Source: CAKMZU01 sp965248335 (GTDB taxonomy: Bacteria; Pseudomonadota; Gammaproteobacteria; Pseudomonadales; DT-91). From it: 64,000 bases of DNA. Every line of letters begins with the position of its first letter. The stretch's first letter is position 1. Positions 49,386-57,913 of this stretch are shown here, in pieces. The stretch lies in the NCBI GenBank assembly GCA_965248335.1, contig CBDFIY010000001.1, positions 124,001-188,000 of the forward strand, in the 5' to 3' direction. The notes under the pieces were generated by a model. That model saw only the letters and a list, made by a program, of their open reading frames with translations, ran no database searches and was not told the DNA's origin. The position numbers were made by a program, and so were the translations under genes.

Positions 49386-50431
49386 CGCCCACTTTTATGA
49401 CCAATAGCGCTCATTATATGTGTCTGAAAACCTTTTTCATTAATGGCTCCGCACATTGTTTTCCCATCAATCGCAAGGCTTTCGTCGATGGATGCATATT
49501 GTTCGTTCCACGCATTCAGAGCCTGATCAAGTTGCTCTGGTTTAATATTAATTAGTGCGTTTCGAATAACCGTCCGGCTTGGAACCTCATAGATGCCATT
49601 GCGTTTTCTACATTTAAAGCGGCTACGCGCTTTTTGCCCTAGTGACTGAACCCAGATGGAAATATCTTTATATCCAATCATGCCACAAAGAACTGCCGCT
49701 ACAGATAAAGATAATATGTTAGGCATTTTATGTTTTTTTCCTTGTGCTCTGCGGCTATCATCAACACCCTTAAACGCGTCATACAAAGATAGCATTTGAT
49801 CTGCAGTGAGTTTCATTCTTCTTATTTTTCCTGTTTGATAGTGTTCGTCGATAAGGGGGCTGGAAAGTATGGTTTTTGCATTATTCTGCAAGGGTTGAAG
49901 AAAAATTAATTTCTGGGATTCTGACTGTTTGCTGTAATGATTTCTTGTCCGGCTATAGCCTTTGGTTTTGCCAACAAGCACCCAATTTGATGCGCGGTAG
50001 ATCGTGCCGTGGTAGCGTTCTGGATCAACAAAAGTTTCGAGTAATAACAAAGGGTAAGAAAAGCGTTCAATCCAATCTTTTTGAATTCTTCGTCGGCATA
50101 AGGAAAGGATTTGTGATGCTCGGTTTTTAGCGTGGCAGCCAGGCAATATCAGAAAACGTGAATTATTGGCTATTAAATTTAGCCTGTCGTATTGATGCCT
50201 ATAGCTCCAGCCAATCCACTGATCCCTGTCTGCGCACTTCAGTGCAGCTGCAGAAAAACTGAGCAATGCGACAGGCTGATCATCAATTATGGCGAAATAC
50301 CAGATTGTATTACCAATTTTCCGTAGTGCCCCAAGGTAGTGATGAGCTTGCATGAGGTCTTGAAATAGCTGCTCTTCCGCTGCATCTACGGGTCTAACCT
50401 TTAATCGGGAGTGCCGCAAGCCACTTCTCAT
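49364..50431 (-). CDS. DUF4338 (DruA-like) domain fused to ISAs1 transposase N-terminal part
   Basis: 355 aa. Residues about 10-150 form a DUF4338 domain, the family of Druantia protein DruA: AHHYLGALRKIGNTIWYFA, RDQWIGWSYRHQ, NNSRFLILP, and LLETFVDPERYHGTIYRASN with GKTKGYSR. After a linker (SPLIDEHYQTGKIRRMKL) comes the DDE_Tnp_1-associated region (about 205-310, DAFKGVDDSRRAQGKKHKMP) and the first catalytic Asp in SLAIDGKTMCGA. The frame ends at TAG 49364 just behind the slippery A AAA AAG, so the catalytic core continues in the other frame. The DUF4338 part in phage defence is part of a multi-gene system; here it belongs to a mobile element and no other Druantia genes are present. Confidence 0.82.
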   Translation of the reverse strand: MRSGLRHSRLKVRPVDAAEEQLFQDLMQAHHYLGALRKIGNTIWYFAIIDDQPVALLSFSAAALKCADRDQWIGWSYRHQYDRLNLIANNSRFLILPGCHAKNRASQILSLCRRRIQKDWIERFSYPLLLLETFVDPERYHGTIYRASNWVLVGKTKGYSRTRNHYSKQSESQKLIFLQPLQNNAKTILSSPLIDEHYQTGKIRRMKLTADQMLSLYDAFKGVDDSRRAQGKKHKMPNILSLSVAAVLCGMIGYKDISIWVQSLGQKARSRFKCRKRNGIYEVPSRTVIRNALINIKPEQLDQALNAWNEQYASIDESLAIDGKTMCGAINEKGFQTHIMSAIGHKSGRCYTQKK

Positions 50432-50538
50432 TTGTCTGTTTGAGGTATGGCATTTTACAGAACAAATTGCTTTTGTCCAGTTGATAGGGTTATGTTTTTG
50501 TTTTTACAAGGAAAATTAACTAGGGAAAATTCGCCGTG

Positions 50539-50982
50539 GTTCCCGATAAAGTCACATTACTAGCAACGCTATCACCCTCTTTACAAGTAACGAGAAAATC
50601 CCTTTTATCTGCGGGCGCAATACCACTCGGCTCATTAACTGTACAGGTTTGCCCAGCAGGGGCTTGCGATACTGAAAAAGAAAATTCGCTTCCCAAAGGC
50701 ACACCGAAACTAAACATGCTGTTTGAGTTAAAAACTTTCTTCTGGTCATTCATTTGCAACTCAACAGAACCTGTTGAACCAATAATCGTTCCATACATCC
50801 AGCTTGTCGCCGCTTTTGCCGTGCAATTAACAACGATACCACTGATATCAACACCCGTTGAGAATGAACTTTGACTGAGCGTACAGAGCTGATTGGGGGG
50901 CGTTTGCGTAATTTTTAGTTTTGCATCCACGCCACTCGCGATAGAAAACTCAAAAGGGCCGGAGGCTTGATACATTTTCTTT
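50539..50982 (-). pseudogene. Middle fragment of the repeat/LRR lipoprotein gene
   Basis: The segment between the two insertion sequences encodes part of repeat 2, all of repeat 3 and the start of repeat 4 (SGPFEFSIASG, QLCTLSQ, GSVELQMNDQKKVF, GQTCTVNEPSG, SVASNVTLSGT). It is in frame with the fragments on both sides once the elements are removed. The repeat pattern and paired Cys match the other fragments. Confidence 0.8.
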
Positions 50983-52003
50983 CCTGATTACCCCTAAAGC
51001 TCAGCTACTGTTACACTTGCGGTCAAGAACAGTATCGTTGAGGTGTTCACATGTCTAAAAATACGGTTCAATTCCAAAAAGGCTACAGCCTTTCAGATCT
51101 GTTTAGAGATTATGGATCAGAGATGCAATGCGAAGCGGCACTCTTTAACTGGAGGTGGCCCAACGGCTTTACTTGTCCCGATTGTCACTCGACATCCTAT
51201 TGCAAGCTTAAAAGCAGAGCCCTGTATCAATGCAATAAATGTCACCATCAAACATCACTAACGAGCAGGACTTTATTCGCAGGTACAAAGCTACCATTAA
51301 AGACATGGTTTCTTGCTATTCACTTACTCACCCAGTCAAAAACTGGATTATCGATATTGGCATTAAAACGCCAACTAGGTGTCGGGTACAATACGGCATG
51401 GTCAGTTAAGCATAAAGTCATGCAGGCAATGAAGGAGCGGGATGATAGCAAACCTTTGTCGGGTTTTATTCAGGTGGATGATGTTTATTGGGGAGGAGAG
51501 CAAAGAGGCGGAAAGCGTGGACGTGGATCTTCTAATAAAACACCCTACATCACAGCGGTTTCTCTTGATGATGAGGGTAAGCCAATTAGCATGAATATGA
51601 ATGTCGTTGAGGGGTTTACGCTTAATGAGATAAAGCGATGGGCCAAGAGGCATGTAAAGGAAGGAAGCACTGTGATTTCTGATGGCCTTGCTTGCTTTAA
51701 TGCCATCAAAGACGCTAATTGTACCCACAACAAATTTGTCACTGGTGGTGGGCCTGATTGCGTTAACCTCGAAGAGTTTAAGTGGGTTAACACAATAATC
51801 GGCAACATCAAAACGTCTATGCATGGCGCTTATCATTCCATTAGCCCAAGGCATTTGCCACGATACCTGGCTGAGTTTTGTTATCGCTTTAATCGTCGTT
51901 TTAATTTGAAGGCATTGCTTCCGCGGTTTATGTCCGTAGCGCTAAAAACGCCTCCAATGCCATATAAGTTCCTTACGATGGCTGAGGCTTATGGGTAATC
52001 AGG
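50983..52003 (+). mobile_element. IS1595-family insertion sequence
   Basis: 1,021 bp. The inverted ends are CCTGATTACCC and GGGTAATCAGG. It is flanked by the exact 8-bp duplication TTTTCTTT (50975-50982 and 52004-52011). One intact transposase gene lies inside, on the opposite strand to the host gene. Removal with one duplication copy restores LELELSGQKKMYQASGPFEF. Confidence 0.93.
51051..51998 (+). CDS. IS1595-family (ISXO2-like) transposase
   Basis: 315 aa, intact. An N-terminal zinc ribbon (CPDCHSTSYCKLKSRALYQ and CNKCHHQ) is followed by a helix-turn-helix (LSILALKRQLGVGYNTAWSV) and the ISXO2-like catalytic domain: GFIQVDDVYWGGEQRGG (first Asp), VISDGLACFNAI (second Asp), and FKWVNTIIGNIKTSMHGAYH in place of the final acid (Asn-type variant of this family). 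It ends AEFCYRFNRRFN. The stop is 5 bp from the right end. Confidence 0.93.
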   Translation: MSKNTVQFQKGYSLSDLFRDYGSEMQCEAALFNWRWPNGFTCPDCHSTSYCKLKSRALYQCNKCHHQTSLTSRTLFAGTKLPLKTWFLAIHLLTQSKTGLSILALKRQLGVGYNTAWSVKHKVMQAMKERDDSKPLSGFIQVDDVYWGGEQRGGKRGRGSSNKTPYITAVSLDDEGKPISMNMNVVEGFTLNEIKRWAKRHVKEGSTVISDGLACFNAIKDANCTHNKFVTGGGPDCVNLEEFKWVNTIIGNIKTSMHGAYHSISPRHLPRYLAEFCYRFNRRFNLKALLPRFMSVALKTPPMPYKFLTMAEAYG

Positions 52004-52547
52004 TTTTCTTTTGCCCGCTCAGTTCCAGCTCTAGGCTCCCTGACAAGCCATTAATCGTACCGTGTATTGCTGTCATCGGCTCTACGGTGGCCGATATGCA
52101 AGAAATATGCACATCACTTAGATCTTCTGTGGCGATAAAATTATTTTTACTCACGGAACAATGCTGACGTGGGTTTTGGCTGGCTAGCGTCAGTAAAACG
52201 AAACTCTCTTTATCAACATCAACCTTGAATACACCATCAGAGACGAGTGTTTGCATACCTGCTGGGGTTGTTACCTCTAGTGGATACCTGAGCCCAGAGA
52301 TCAACCCAGTGAGCTCGACCTTCTCTTCAACGGCCGACGGTGTCTTGGTTTCATCAGTAACTTTTTTCGTCTCCGGCACTGTTGTTTTCTTTGTAGCCTC
52401 ATTAATCTTCGCTACTTTTTCATCCGTAACAGGCGTTGTGATCTCTTCTTTTTTTGCCTTAGGATCGATTTCAGGCGATGCTTGCTTTTCGGAGCATGAA
52501 AATAAGGCAGCAATAACAAGGAAAATAAATAAGTATTTTATGCGCAT
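52004..52547 (-). pseudogene. 5' fragment of the repeat/LRR lipoprotein gene
   Basis: It starts MRIKYLFIFLVIAALFSCSE, a lipoprotein signal with the lipid-bearing Cys at 18, followed by a Lys/Thr/Glu-rich linker (about 20-70), repeat 1 (VELTGLISGLRYPLEV to HISCIS) and the beginning of repeat 2 (GTINGLSGSLELELSGQKK) at the IS1595 junction. Combined with the other two fragments the ancestral gene has 917 codons including stop, all in one frame. The intact protein would be an outer-membrane-anchored string of eight disulfide-bearing repeats with an LRR domain before the last one. It is read opposite to lptD and surA. Confidence 0.82.
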
Positions 52548-52793
52548 AAAATTTCCAAATTTTTTTCAGTATTTTTTTTTAGTATAGAAATAAATTTAAA
52601 TAAAAATATGAAAGAACACCAATAATTCATTACCAAACCATCACAAAGAGCAAAGAGAAGAACACATGCAGATTCACGCATCAGCAGTACTTGAATACAA
52701 ATCCCCATTAAAAAAACACCGCTATCACCTATGACCTCTGTTACAATGATCGTCCAAATAAACAGCTAAGATCGCCCTTTGACACCCTAAACC

Positions 52794-54134
52794 ATGAAAG
52801 CACACAACATGATGTTTCAATCCATTATCTTCTGCCTGTTAACCAGTTGTTTCTTTTTGATAGCACCTTCTCATGCGCAATACATCGGCATCGATAAAGT
52901 TATCGCCATTGTTGATGATAGCGTCATCACACAAACTGACTATGAGGAAGCAAAAAAACGCTTGGTCAGCAACATAGAAGCCCAAGGGCAACAAACCCCC
53001 ACAGGTGCGGCACTAAAAAAGCTCACGATAAACAACCTGATTCTCGAAAAAATTCAAATGCAAATGGCGCAACGCGCTGGCGTCACCATTACCGAAGAGC
53101 ATTTAACCGAGACCTTACATCAATTGGCTAAAAAGCAAGGCAAAACACTTGAAGCCCTGATCGCTGACATGCAAACAAAAGGTGAAAGCTACGAAAATCT
53201 ACGCGAACAAGTGCGTAAGGAGCTATCTGTTCAGCAAGTACAACAGTCCTACCTACGCAACCGAATTCAAGTCAACGAAAAAGCTATCAATGAATACCTA
53301 AATTCCGTCGAAGGCAAAGCACGTATCCAGTCAAAATACCTCATCAGTCACCTACTTATACGCTCGGATAATCCAAAAGCTAAGCAGGTGCTTACAGCCG
53401 TCATTCAAGACATCCGCAAAGGCAAGCGTCAATTTGAGGACTTCAATACACCGCAAACCATTGATGGATTTACCATTGAGAGCGGCGACCTTGGTGAGAG
53501 AACACAGGCCGAACTCCCCTCCTTATTTGCCGATATCATTCCTAAAATGCAGCCCGGCGCTTTATCCGCACCCATAAAATCTGGCGCAGGCTGGCATGTC
53601 GTTAAACTCAATGACTTGAGCGGTACCGCTAAAATCATCCATCAAGTCAATGCCCAACATATATTAATAAAGCTCTCAGAAGTCCGTACAAACAAGCAGG
53701 CAAAACGTTTGATCACCGATATTTATAAGCGCCTTAAAAAGGGAGAAGATTTCTCTCTACTCGCTAAAGAATACTCAGAAGATCCGGGGTCAGCCTTACA
53801 GGGTGGCGCACTCGACTGGGCAGAACCGTCAAAATACGTTGGAAGCTTCAAAGAAACGTTATTAACACTGAAAGATAAGGAAATCAGCAAGCCTTTTGAA
53901 TCAGAATTTGGCTGGCACATCGTACAAAAACTGGGTGAGCGTGATCATAATGTCACGGAAGAATTGCGTAAAAACCAGGCGTTCCAAACTTTGTATCAAC
54001 GTAAAGCGGCTGAAGAGATTGATAGCTGGTTAAACCAAATTCGCAACGAAGCTTATATCGATTTTAAAGATGCAAGCTATGACCCTGATAGCACACCTAA
54101 AAAAACGACTGATAACAGCAAAACCGCACCTTGA
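52794..54134 (+). CDS. surA: Periplasmic chaperone and peptidyl-prolyl isomerase SurA
   Basis: 446 aa. The signal peptide (1-28) ends APSHAQ. The SurA N domain (about 30-165) starts IDKVIAIVDDSVITQTDYEE. Two parvulin domains follow: the first near 180-280 (KYLISHLLIRSDN), the second near 287-390 (VNAQHILIKLSEVR, YSEDPGSALQGGALDW, FGWHIVQKLGER). SurA guides unfolded outer membrane proteins, including LptD, to the BAM machine. It normally follows lptD; here 6.1 kb of foreign DNA lies between, so it must use its own promoter in 52548-52793. pdxA overlaps its stop. Confidence 0.96.
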   Translation: MKAHNMMFQSIIFCLLTSCFFLIAPSHAQYIGIDKVIAIVDDSVITQTDYEEAKKRLVSNIEAQGQQTPTGAALKKLTINNLILEKIQMQMAQRAGVTITEEHLTETLHQLAKKQGKTLEALIADMQTKGESYENLREQVRKELSVQQVQQSYLRNRIQVNEKAINEYLNSVEGKARIQSKYLISHLLIRSDNPKAKQVLTAVIQDIRKGKRQFEDFNTPQTIDGFTIESGDLGERTQAELPSLFADIIPKMQPGALSAPIKSGAGWHVVKLNDLSGTAKIIHQVNAQHILIKLSEVRTNKQAKRLITDIYKRLKKGEDFSLLAKEYSEDPGSALQGGALDWAEPSKYVGSFKETLLTLKDKEISKPFESEFGWHIVQKLGERDHNVTEELRKNQAFQTLYQRKAAEEIDSWLNQIRNEAYIDFKDASYDPDSTPKKTTDNSKTAP

Positions 54135-55129
54135 TGAAACGGCTTGTCATTACATCGGGGGAACCCGCAGGGATTGGCCCAGATTTAGCATTAATGCTGA
54201 CTCAACAGGACAGTTATGATGCAGAAATCATCACCGTCGGCTGCCCTCAGCTGTTTTCTGACCGGGCGCATCAACTGGGTTTATCGGTATCCATTGAGAT
54301 CGTCAATGAACAAAGCCTCAATACTCAGCCTCCTGTTCAGAATGCAAAAGGCCAGCTTAAGGTACTGCCGATTAGCACACAGGTAAAAGTGGACGCAGGT
54401 AAACTCAACTCAGCTAACGCACCCTACGTACTGACACAACTTGATACAGCTATCAATGGCTGTATGGCTGGTTTGTTTGATGCCATGATTACAGCCCCCG
54501 TGCAAAAATCCGTGATCAACGATGCAGGTATTGCCTTTACCGGCCACACGGAATACCTCGCGCAAAAAACGCAAACTGCACAAGTTGTGATGATGCTCGC
54601 TACCGACGAATTACGGGTCGCGCTTGTCACTACGCACCTGCCGCTCAAAGATGTTTCGGAAGCCATCACTGCCCCCTTACTTGAACGGGTCTGCAGGATA
54701 CTCAATCGTGCGCTTCAGCAACGCTTTAACATTTCGTCACCTCGCATTCTCGTTGCAGGATTAAATCCGCATGCCGGTGAATCAGGGCACATGGGCACAG
54801 AAGAAATCGATACGATTACTCCCGTAATCAACACACTCAATGCTGAAGGCATGCACCTTATAGGCCCCTTGCCTGCCGATACACTTTTCACACAAAAATA
54901 TCTCAAAGATGCCGATTGCGTGCTTGCCATGTACCACGATCAAGGCCTGCCTGTGCTCAAATATCAGGGGTTTGGCCATGCTACTAACATCACCTTAGGT
55001 TTGCCCATTATCCGCACATCTGTCGACCATGGCACTGCCCTCGATCTCGCAGGCACGGGTGAAATAGCTACCGGCAGCTTACACACAGCCATGAATATCG
55101 CACTAACGATGACACACTCGAAAAAATAA
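54134..55129 (+). CDS. pdxA: 4-hydroxythreonine-4-phosphate dehydrogenase
   Basis: 331 aa from the ATG at 54134, which overlaps the surA stop (TGATG). In pyridoxal phosphate synthesis it oxidises 4-phosphohydroxythreonine with NAD. Seen: ITSGEPAGIGPDLAL, TAPVQKS, FTGHTEYLA (metal-binding His), NPHAGESGHMGTEE and MYHDQGLPVLKYQGFG. Length is normal. ksgA begins 2 bp after the stop. Confidence 0.95.
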   Translation: MKRLVITSGEPAGIGPDLALMLTQQDSYDAEIITVGCPQLFSDRAHQLGLSVSIEIVNEQSLNTQPPVQNAKGQLKVLPISTQVKVDAGKLNSANAPYVLTQLDTAINGCMAGLFDAMITAPVQKSVINDAGIAFTGHTEYLAQKTQTAQVVMMLATDELRVALVTTHLPLKDVSEAITAPLLERVCRILNRALQQRFNISSPRILVAGLNPHAGESGHMGTEEIDTITPVINTLNAEGMHLIGPLPADTLFTQKYLKDADCVLAMYHDQGLPVLKYQGFGHATNITLGLPIIRTSVDHGTALDLAGTGEIATGSLHTAMNIALTMTHSKK

Positions 55130-55131
55130 CC

Positions 55132-55923
55132 ATGACCAAAAAACCGCATCAGGCCCGTAAACGTTTTGGGCAAAACTTTTTAACCGACACACACATTATT
55201 GATAAGCTGATTCGGCTCATCAATCCAAAGCCCTGTGACAATATGGTAGAAATTGGCCCAGGCCAAGGTGCCTTAACACAGCCTTTACTCGCACAACTCA
55301 ATGCACTGAACGCCATAGAGATTGATCGAGATCTACACGCGCTATTAAGCCATCAGTTTGCAGACCAGCATTTGATTCTTCATCAAAACGATGCCTTAAA
55401 ATTCGACTTTAAAACACTGATAGGTGAAAACCCGTTAAGGGTCGTGGGAAACTTACCCTATAACATTTCAACGCCGCTGATTTTTGAATTATTGGCATAC
55501 CGAGATTTTATTCAAGATATGCACTTTATGCTGCAACTTGAGGTAGTTGAGCGCCTTGCTGCAACGCATAACAACAAAACCTACGGAAGAATTAGCGTAA
55601 TTTGCCAGTACTACTGCCAAGTCGATCAATGTTTTGTTGTTCCACCGACAGCATTTAGCCCTGCGCCGAAGGTGGTGTCTGCCATCGTCAAACTCACGCC
55701 CCGCCCCTTTGGTACAGTTGCTCTGGATGACGATTTATTTATAAAGGTTGTAAAAACAAGCTTTTCTCACCGACGCAAGACCTTGAAAAACAACCTGAAA
55801 AATATACTTTCTAGCGATCAACTCGCTCATATTGACCAAGACATCAGCCAACGCCCTGAGCAACTTTCTGTCGATAACTATGTTAAACTGACTAATAATA
55901 TATACAGAATAATAAATAGATAA
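55132..55923 (+). CDS. ksgA: 16S rRNA dimethyladenosine methyltransferase
   Basis: 263 aa. It dimethylates the two adjacent adenosines in the 3' terminal hairpin of 16S rRNA during small subunit assembly. Seen: ARKRFGQNFLTD, the SAM loop VEIGPGQGALTQPLL, IEIDRDLHALL, the catalytic NLPYNISTPLIF, and the C-terminal helical domain with FSHRRKTLKNNLK. Position after pdxA and before apaG/apaH is the conserved gammaproteobacterial order. Confidence 0.96.
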   Translation: MTKKPHQARKRFGQNFLTDTHIIDKLIRLINPKPCDNMVEIGPGQGALTQPLLAQLNALNAIEIDRDLHALLSHQFADQHLILHQNDALKFDFKTLIGENPLRVVGNLPYNISTPLIFELLAYRDFIQDMHFMLQLEVVERLAATHNNKTYGRISVICQYYCQVDQCFVVPPTAFSPAPKVVSAIVKLTPRPFGTVALDDDLFIKVVKTSFSHRRKTLKNNLKNILSSDQLAHIDQDISQRPEQLSVDNYVKLTNNIYRIINR

Positions 55924-55936
55924 ATAAGGGCAGTGC

Positions 55937-56077
55937 ATGATAAAACCCGCTCGCCAATATGAACAAACGGATTGCGTGCAGGTCGAAAATCTTCAAGCAT
56001 CACTTTACCTAATGTATGAACACAACAAACAACACAGCCCATTAACGCCAGGAAAATCATGTCAAACGCCAATATAG
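55937..56077 (+). CDS. Possible small protein between ksgA and apaG
   Basis: 46 codons from an ATG at 55937 with AAGGG 6 bases upstream: MIKPARQYEQTDCVQVENLQ and onward, overlapping the first codons of apaG in another frame. No family is recognised. Reading through to the apaG start could give translational coupling. It may also be untranslated leader sequence. Confidence 0.3.
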   Translation: MIKPARQYEQTDCVQVENLQASLYLMYEHNKQHSPLTPGKSCQTPI

Positions 56078-56433
56078 AAATTGAGGTTGAGACGTTATAC
56101 CACGAACAACAATCACACCTACAAACATCTCGCTTCGTTTTTAGCTACAATATTAAAATTACCAATCATGGTGAAGAACCCGTCATGCTTGTCTCTCGTT
56201 ACTGGCATATCACCGATGGCGCCGAAAAAGTACAAGAGGTTAACGGGCAAGGTGTTATTGGCCGACAGCCCACACTCACCACAGGCGAAACATTCGAATA
56301 CTCATCGGGTATCATTTTGCAAACACCCACGGGTATAATGCAGGGGCACTATGATTTTGTAACTGATAAAGGTGAAGTCATTGAAGCGCCTATCCCTGCA
56401 TTTTCGCTGGCCAGCCCTGACCACCTTCATTAA
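56059..56433 (+). CDS. apaG: ApaG protein
   Basis: 124 aa with a fibronectin III-like beta fold. Seen: the FVFSYNIKITNHGEEPVMLVSRYWHITDG block and the conserved GVIGRQPTLTTGETFEYSSG, then MQGHYDF. The family binds pyrophosphate or nucleotide ligands in some members; the exact role is unclear. It sits between ksgA and apaH, as usual. The ATG at 56059 has CAGGA nearby. Confidence 0.95.
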   Translation: MSNANIEIEVETLYHEQQSHLQTSRFVFSYNIKITNHGEEPVMLVSRYWHITDGAEKVQEVNGQGVIGRQPTLTTGETFEYSSGIILQTPTGIMQGHYDFVTDKGEVIEAPIPAFSLASPDHLH

Positions 56434-56465
56434 CAATCAATGCCACCAATCGATGCCACTAATCA

Positions 56466-57263
56466 ATGACAACGTATGCAGTAGGTGATTTACAAGGCTG
56501 CTTGACGCCCTTAAAAGTCTTGTTAAGTGAGGTCAAATTTGATCCTGCAAAAGATCAGCTGTGGTGCGCAGGTGACATCATCAACCGTGGGCCAGAATCT
56601 CTCGAAACGCTGCGTTTTATTCACCAACTGGGTGATGCTTGCAAAATAGTGCTGGGCAATCACGATATGCACTTGCTGGCTGTGGCATTTGGCGATGCGC
56701 GCTATAAAAAAGGTGACACGCTAGAGAACATTATTAAAGCGCCCGATGCAAACCTGCTGCTGGATTGGTTAAGGCATCAACCTCTTCTATATCAAGATCA
56801 AGGATTTACCATGGTGCATGCAGGCATTCCTGCTTTGTGGTCAGTCAATAAAGCACAAATACTTGCTGATGAAGTTAGCCATGCGCTTAAATATCACTAC
56901 ATCGATTTTCTCAGTGACATGTACGGTAACTATCCTGATAGCTGGGATGATAACCTGCAAGGTATCGACAGACTCCGCTGCATCACCAACTACCTGACAC
57001 GCATGCGATATTGCCATAAAATTGGCCAGCTTGAGCTCACTAACAAGCTACCTCCATCTGACAACGATACCGATACGCTGCCCTGGTTCGATTACCGCGC
57101 AAAAAAATACCCCAAAGAAAAAATAATCTTTGGCCATTGGGCATCACTCAATGGCGAATGCGAATGGCCAAACTTTTTCGCCTTAGATACCGGCTGTGTT
57201 TGGGGCGGCTGCTTAACCCTGATGCGTTTATCTGATCAAGCTATTTTTCGATATCACTGTTAG
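56466..57263 (+). CDS. apaH: Diadenosine tetraphosphatase
   Basis: 265 aa metallophosphatase, symmetric Ap4A hydrolase giving two ADP. Also removes Np4-type caps from RNA in E. coli. Metal-binding motifs: VGDLQGC, GDIINRGPES, LGNHDMHLLAV, and later VHAGIP and FGHWASLNG. It follows apaG after 32 bp. Length normal for the family. Confidence 0.95.
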   Translation: MTTYAVGDLQGCLTPLKVLLSEVKFDPAKDQLWCAGDIINRGPESLETLRFIHQLGDACKIVLGNHDMHLLAVAFGDARYKKGDTLENIIKAPDANLLLDWLRHQPLLYQDQGFTMVHAGIPALWSVNKAQILADEVSHALKYHYIDFLSDMYGNYPDSWDDNLQGIDRLRCITNYLTRMRYCHKIGQLELTNKLPPSDNDTDTLPWFDYRAKKYPKEKIIFGHWASLNGECEWPNFFALDTGCVWGGCLTLMRLSDQAIFRYHC

Positions 57264-57304
57264 ATTTTCGTTTGATGGGTATAGCCTATCACCTCGTTAC
57301 AAAA

Positions 57305-57535
57305 CTACTCTGACGTTGTCTTCTTGTGCATTTTCACATAACGCCTTGCAACTTCCCTCCAATAGCCGAATGTAAGGTGAGGAAGTTTACTTATCATTCC
57401 CTCATCTACCCCCACCTCCCTTAACTTCTCACCTGAAAGCATATCACCTCTTACACCTGCCCGCGCAATATCGAGCGACACCTCCTCACCCGCCATAGCA
57501 ATCAGCTCGTCTACAAGCGTCATAACTCTTTTCAC
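57305..57535 (-). CDS. Small helical protein of unknown family
   Basis: 76 aa from a GTG at 57535, or 72 from the ATG at 57523. It reads VDELIAMAGEEVSLDIARAG, then LREVGVDEGMISKLPHLTFG and a basic tail. The second half vaguely recalls a SAM-type helical bundle but the match is too weak to assign. It follows a small secreted ORF on the same strand after 26 bp. It could be the remains of a larger gene. Confidence 0.4.
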   Translation of the reverse strand: MKRVMTLVDELIAMAGEEVSLDIARAGVRGDMLSGEKLREVGVDEGMISKLPHLTFGYWREVARRYVKMHKKTTSE

Positions 57536-57561
57536 TATTTTTGATTGATTTTTATCGACCT

Positions 57562-57729
57562 TTACTGTCCTTTTATTGTTTCTTTTTTGAATTTGTTTTC
57601 AGGTTTTCTTTTAGTTTCAATCTGCTCCTCTAATCGATCTTGACCTTTAGGAAAAAAGAATTTTGTAGCCTTACTATCCAGGCAAAAGAAAAAAGGGATA
57701 AACGCAAAAATTTGAAGCAAAATTTTCAT
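57562..57729 (-). CDS. Small secreted ORF
   Basis: 55 codons from the ATG at 57729: a hydrophobic start (MKILLQIFAFIPFFFC) followed by a strongly charged tail with RLEEQIETKRKPENKFKK. It has the form of a signal peptide with a short mature part. No family is recognised; it is AT-rich like the region around it. It may be real, or the front of a decayed secreted protein whose rest is the ORF at 57305-57535. Confidence 0.35.
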   Translation of the reverse strand: MKILLQIFAFIPFFFCLDSKATKFFFPKGQDRLEEQIETKRKPENKFKKETIKGQ

Positions 57730-57913
57730 AAGTAAAACCTAATGGTGTTTTATAAGAATCTGCTATTCGACTTTAAAAAAATAAAAAGTTCGAAGCTCTC
57801 GTAACAACTAAAGAAAATGCATTCGACGACATAGGGCGACAGCTGTCCCCCTCCGCCACCTACCGAATAAGGTGATTTTCCGCTATCATTAGGTATTTTT
57901 GTGGTGAACTCTC

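Larger units (their letters stand above)
48624..50538 (-). mobile_element. ISAs1-type insertion sequence with DUF4338 transposase
   Basis: 1,915 bp. The terminal inverted repeats begin CACGGCGAATCT on the left and CACGGCGAATTT on the right. It is flanked by the exact 9-bp direct repeat GTTCCCGAT (48615-48623 and 50539-50547). It carries a transposase in two overlapping frames. Removing it with one repeat copy restores the host frame as VTLSGTITGLSGGSIEL. Confidence 0.9.

Noticed and set aside
49364..50431. A Druantia defence system
   Set aside because: Only the DruA-like domain is present, and it is fused to a transposase inside a bounded insertion sequence; no DruE-type helicase or other Druantia genes occur in the window.
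57277..57300. A third MITE end (GATGGGTATAG) after apaH
   Set aside because: Only about 11 bases match the terminal sequence and no partner end or interior follows.
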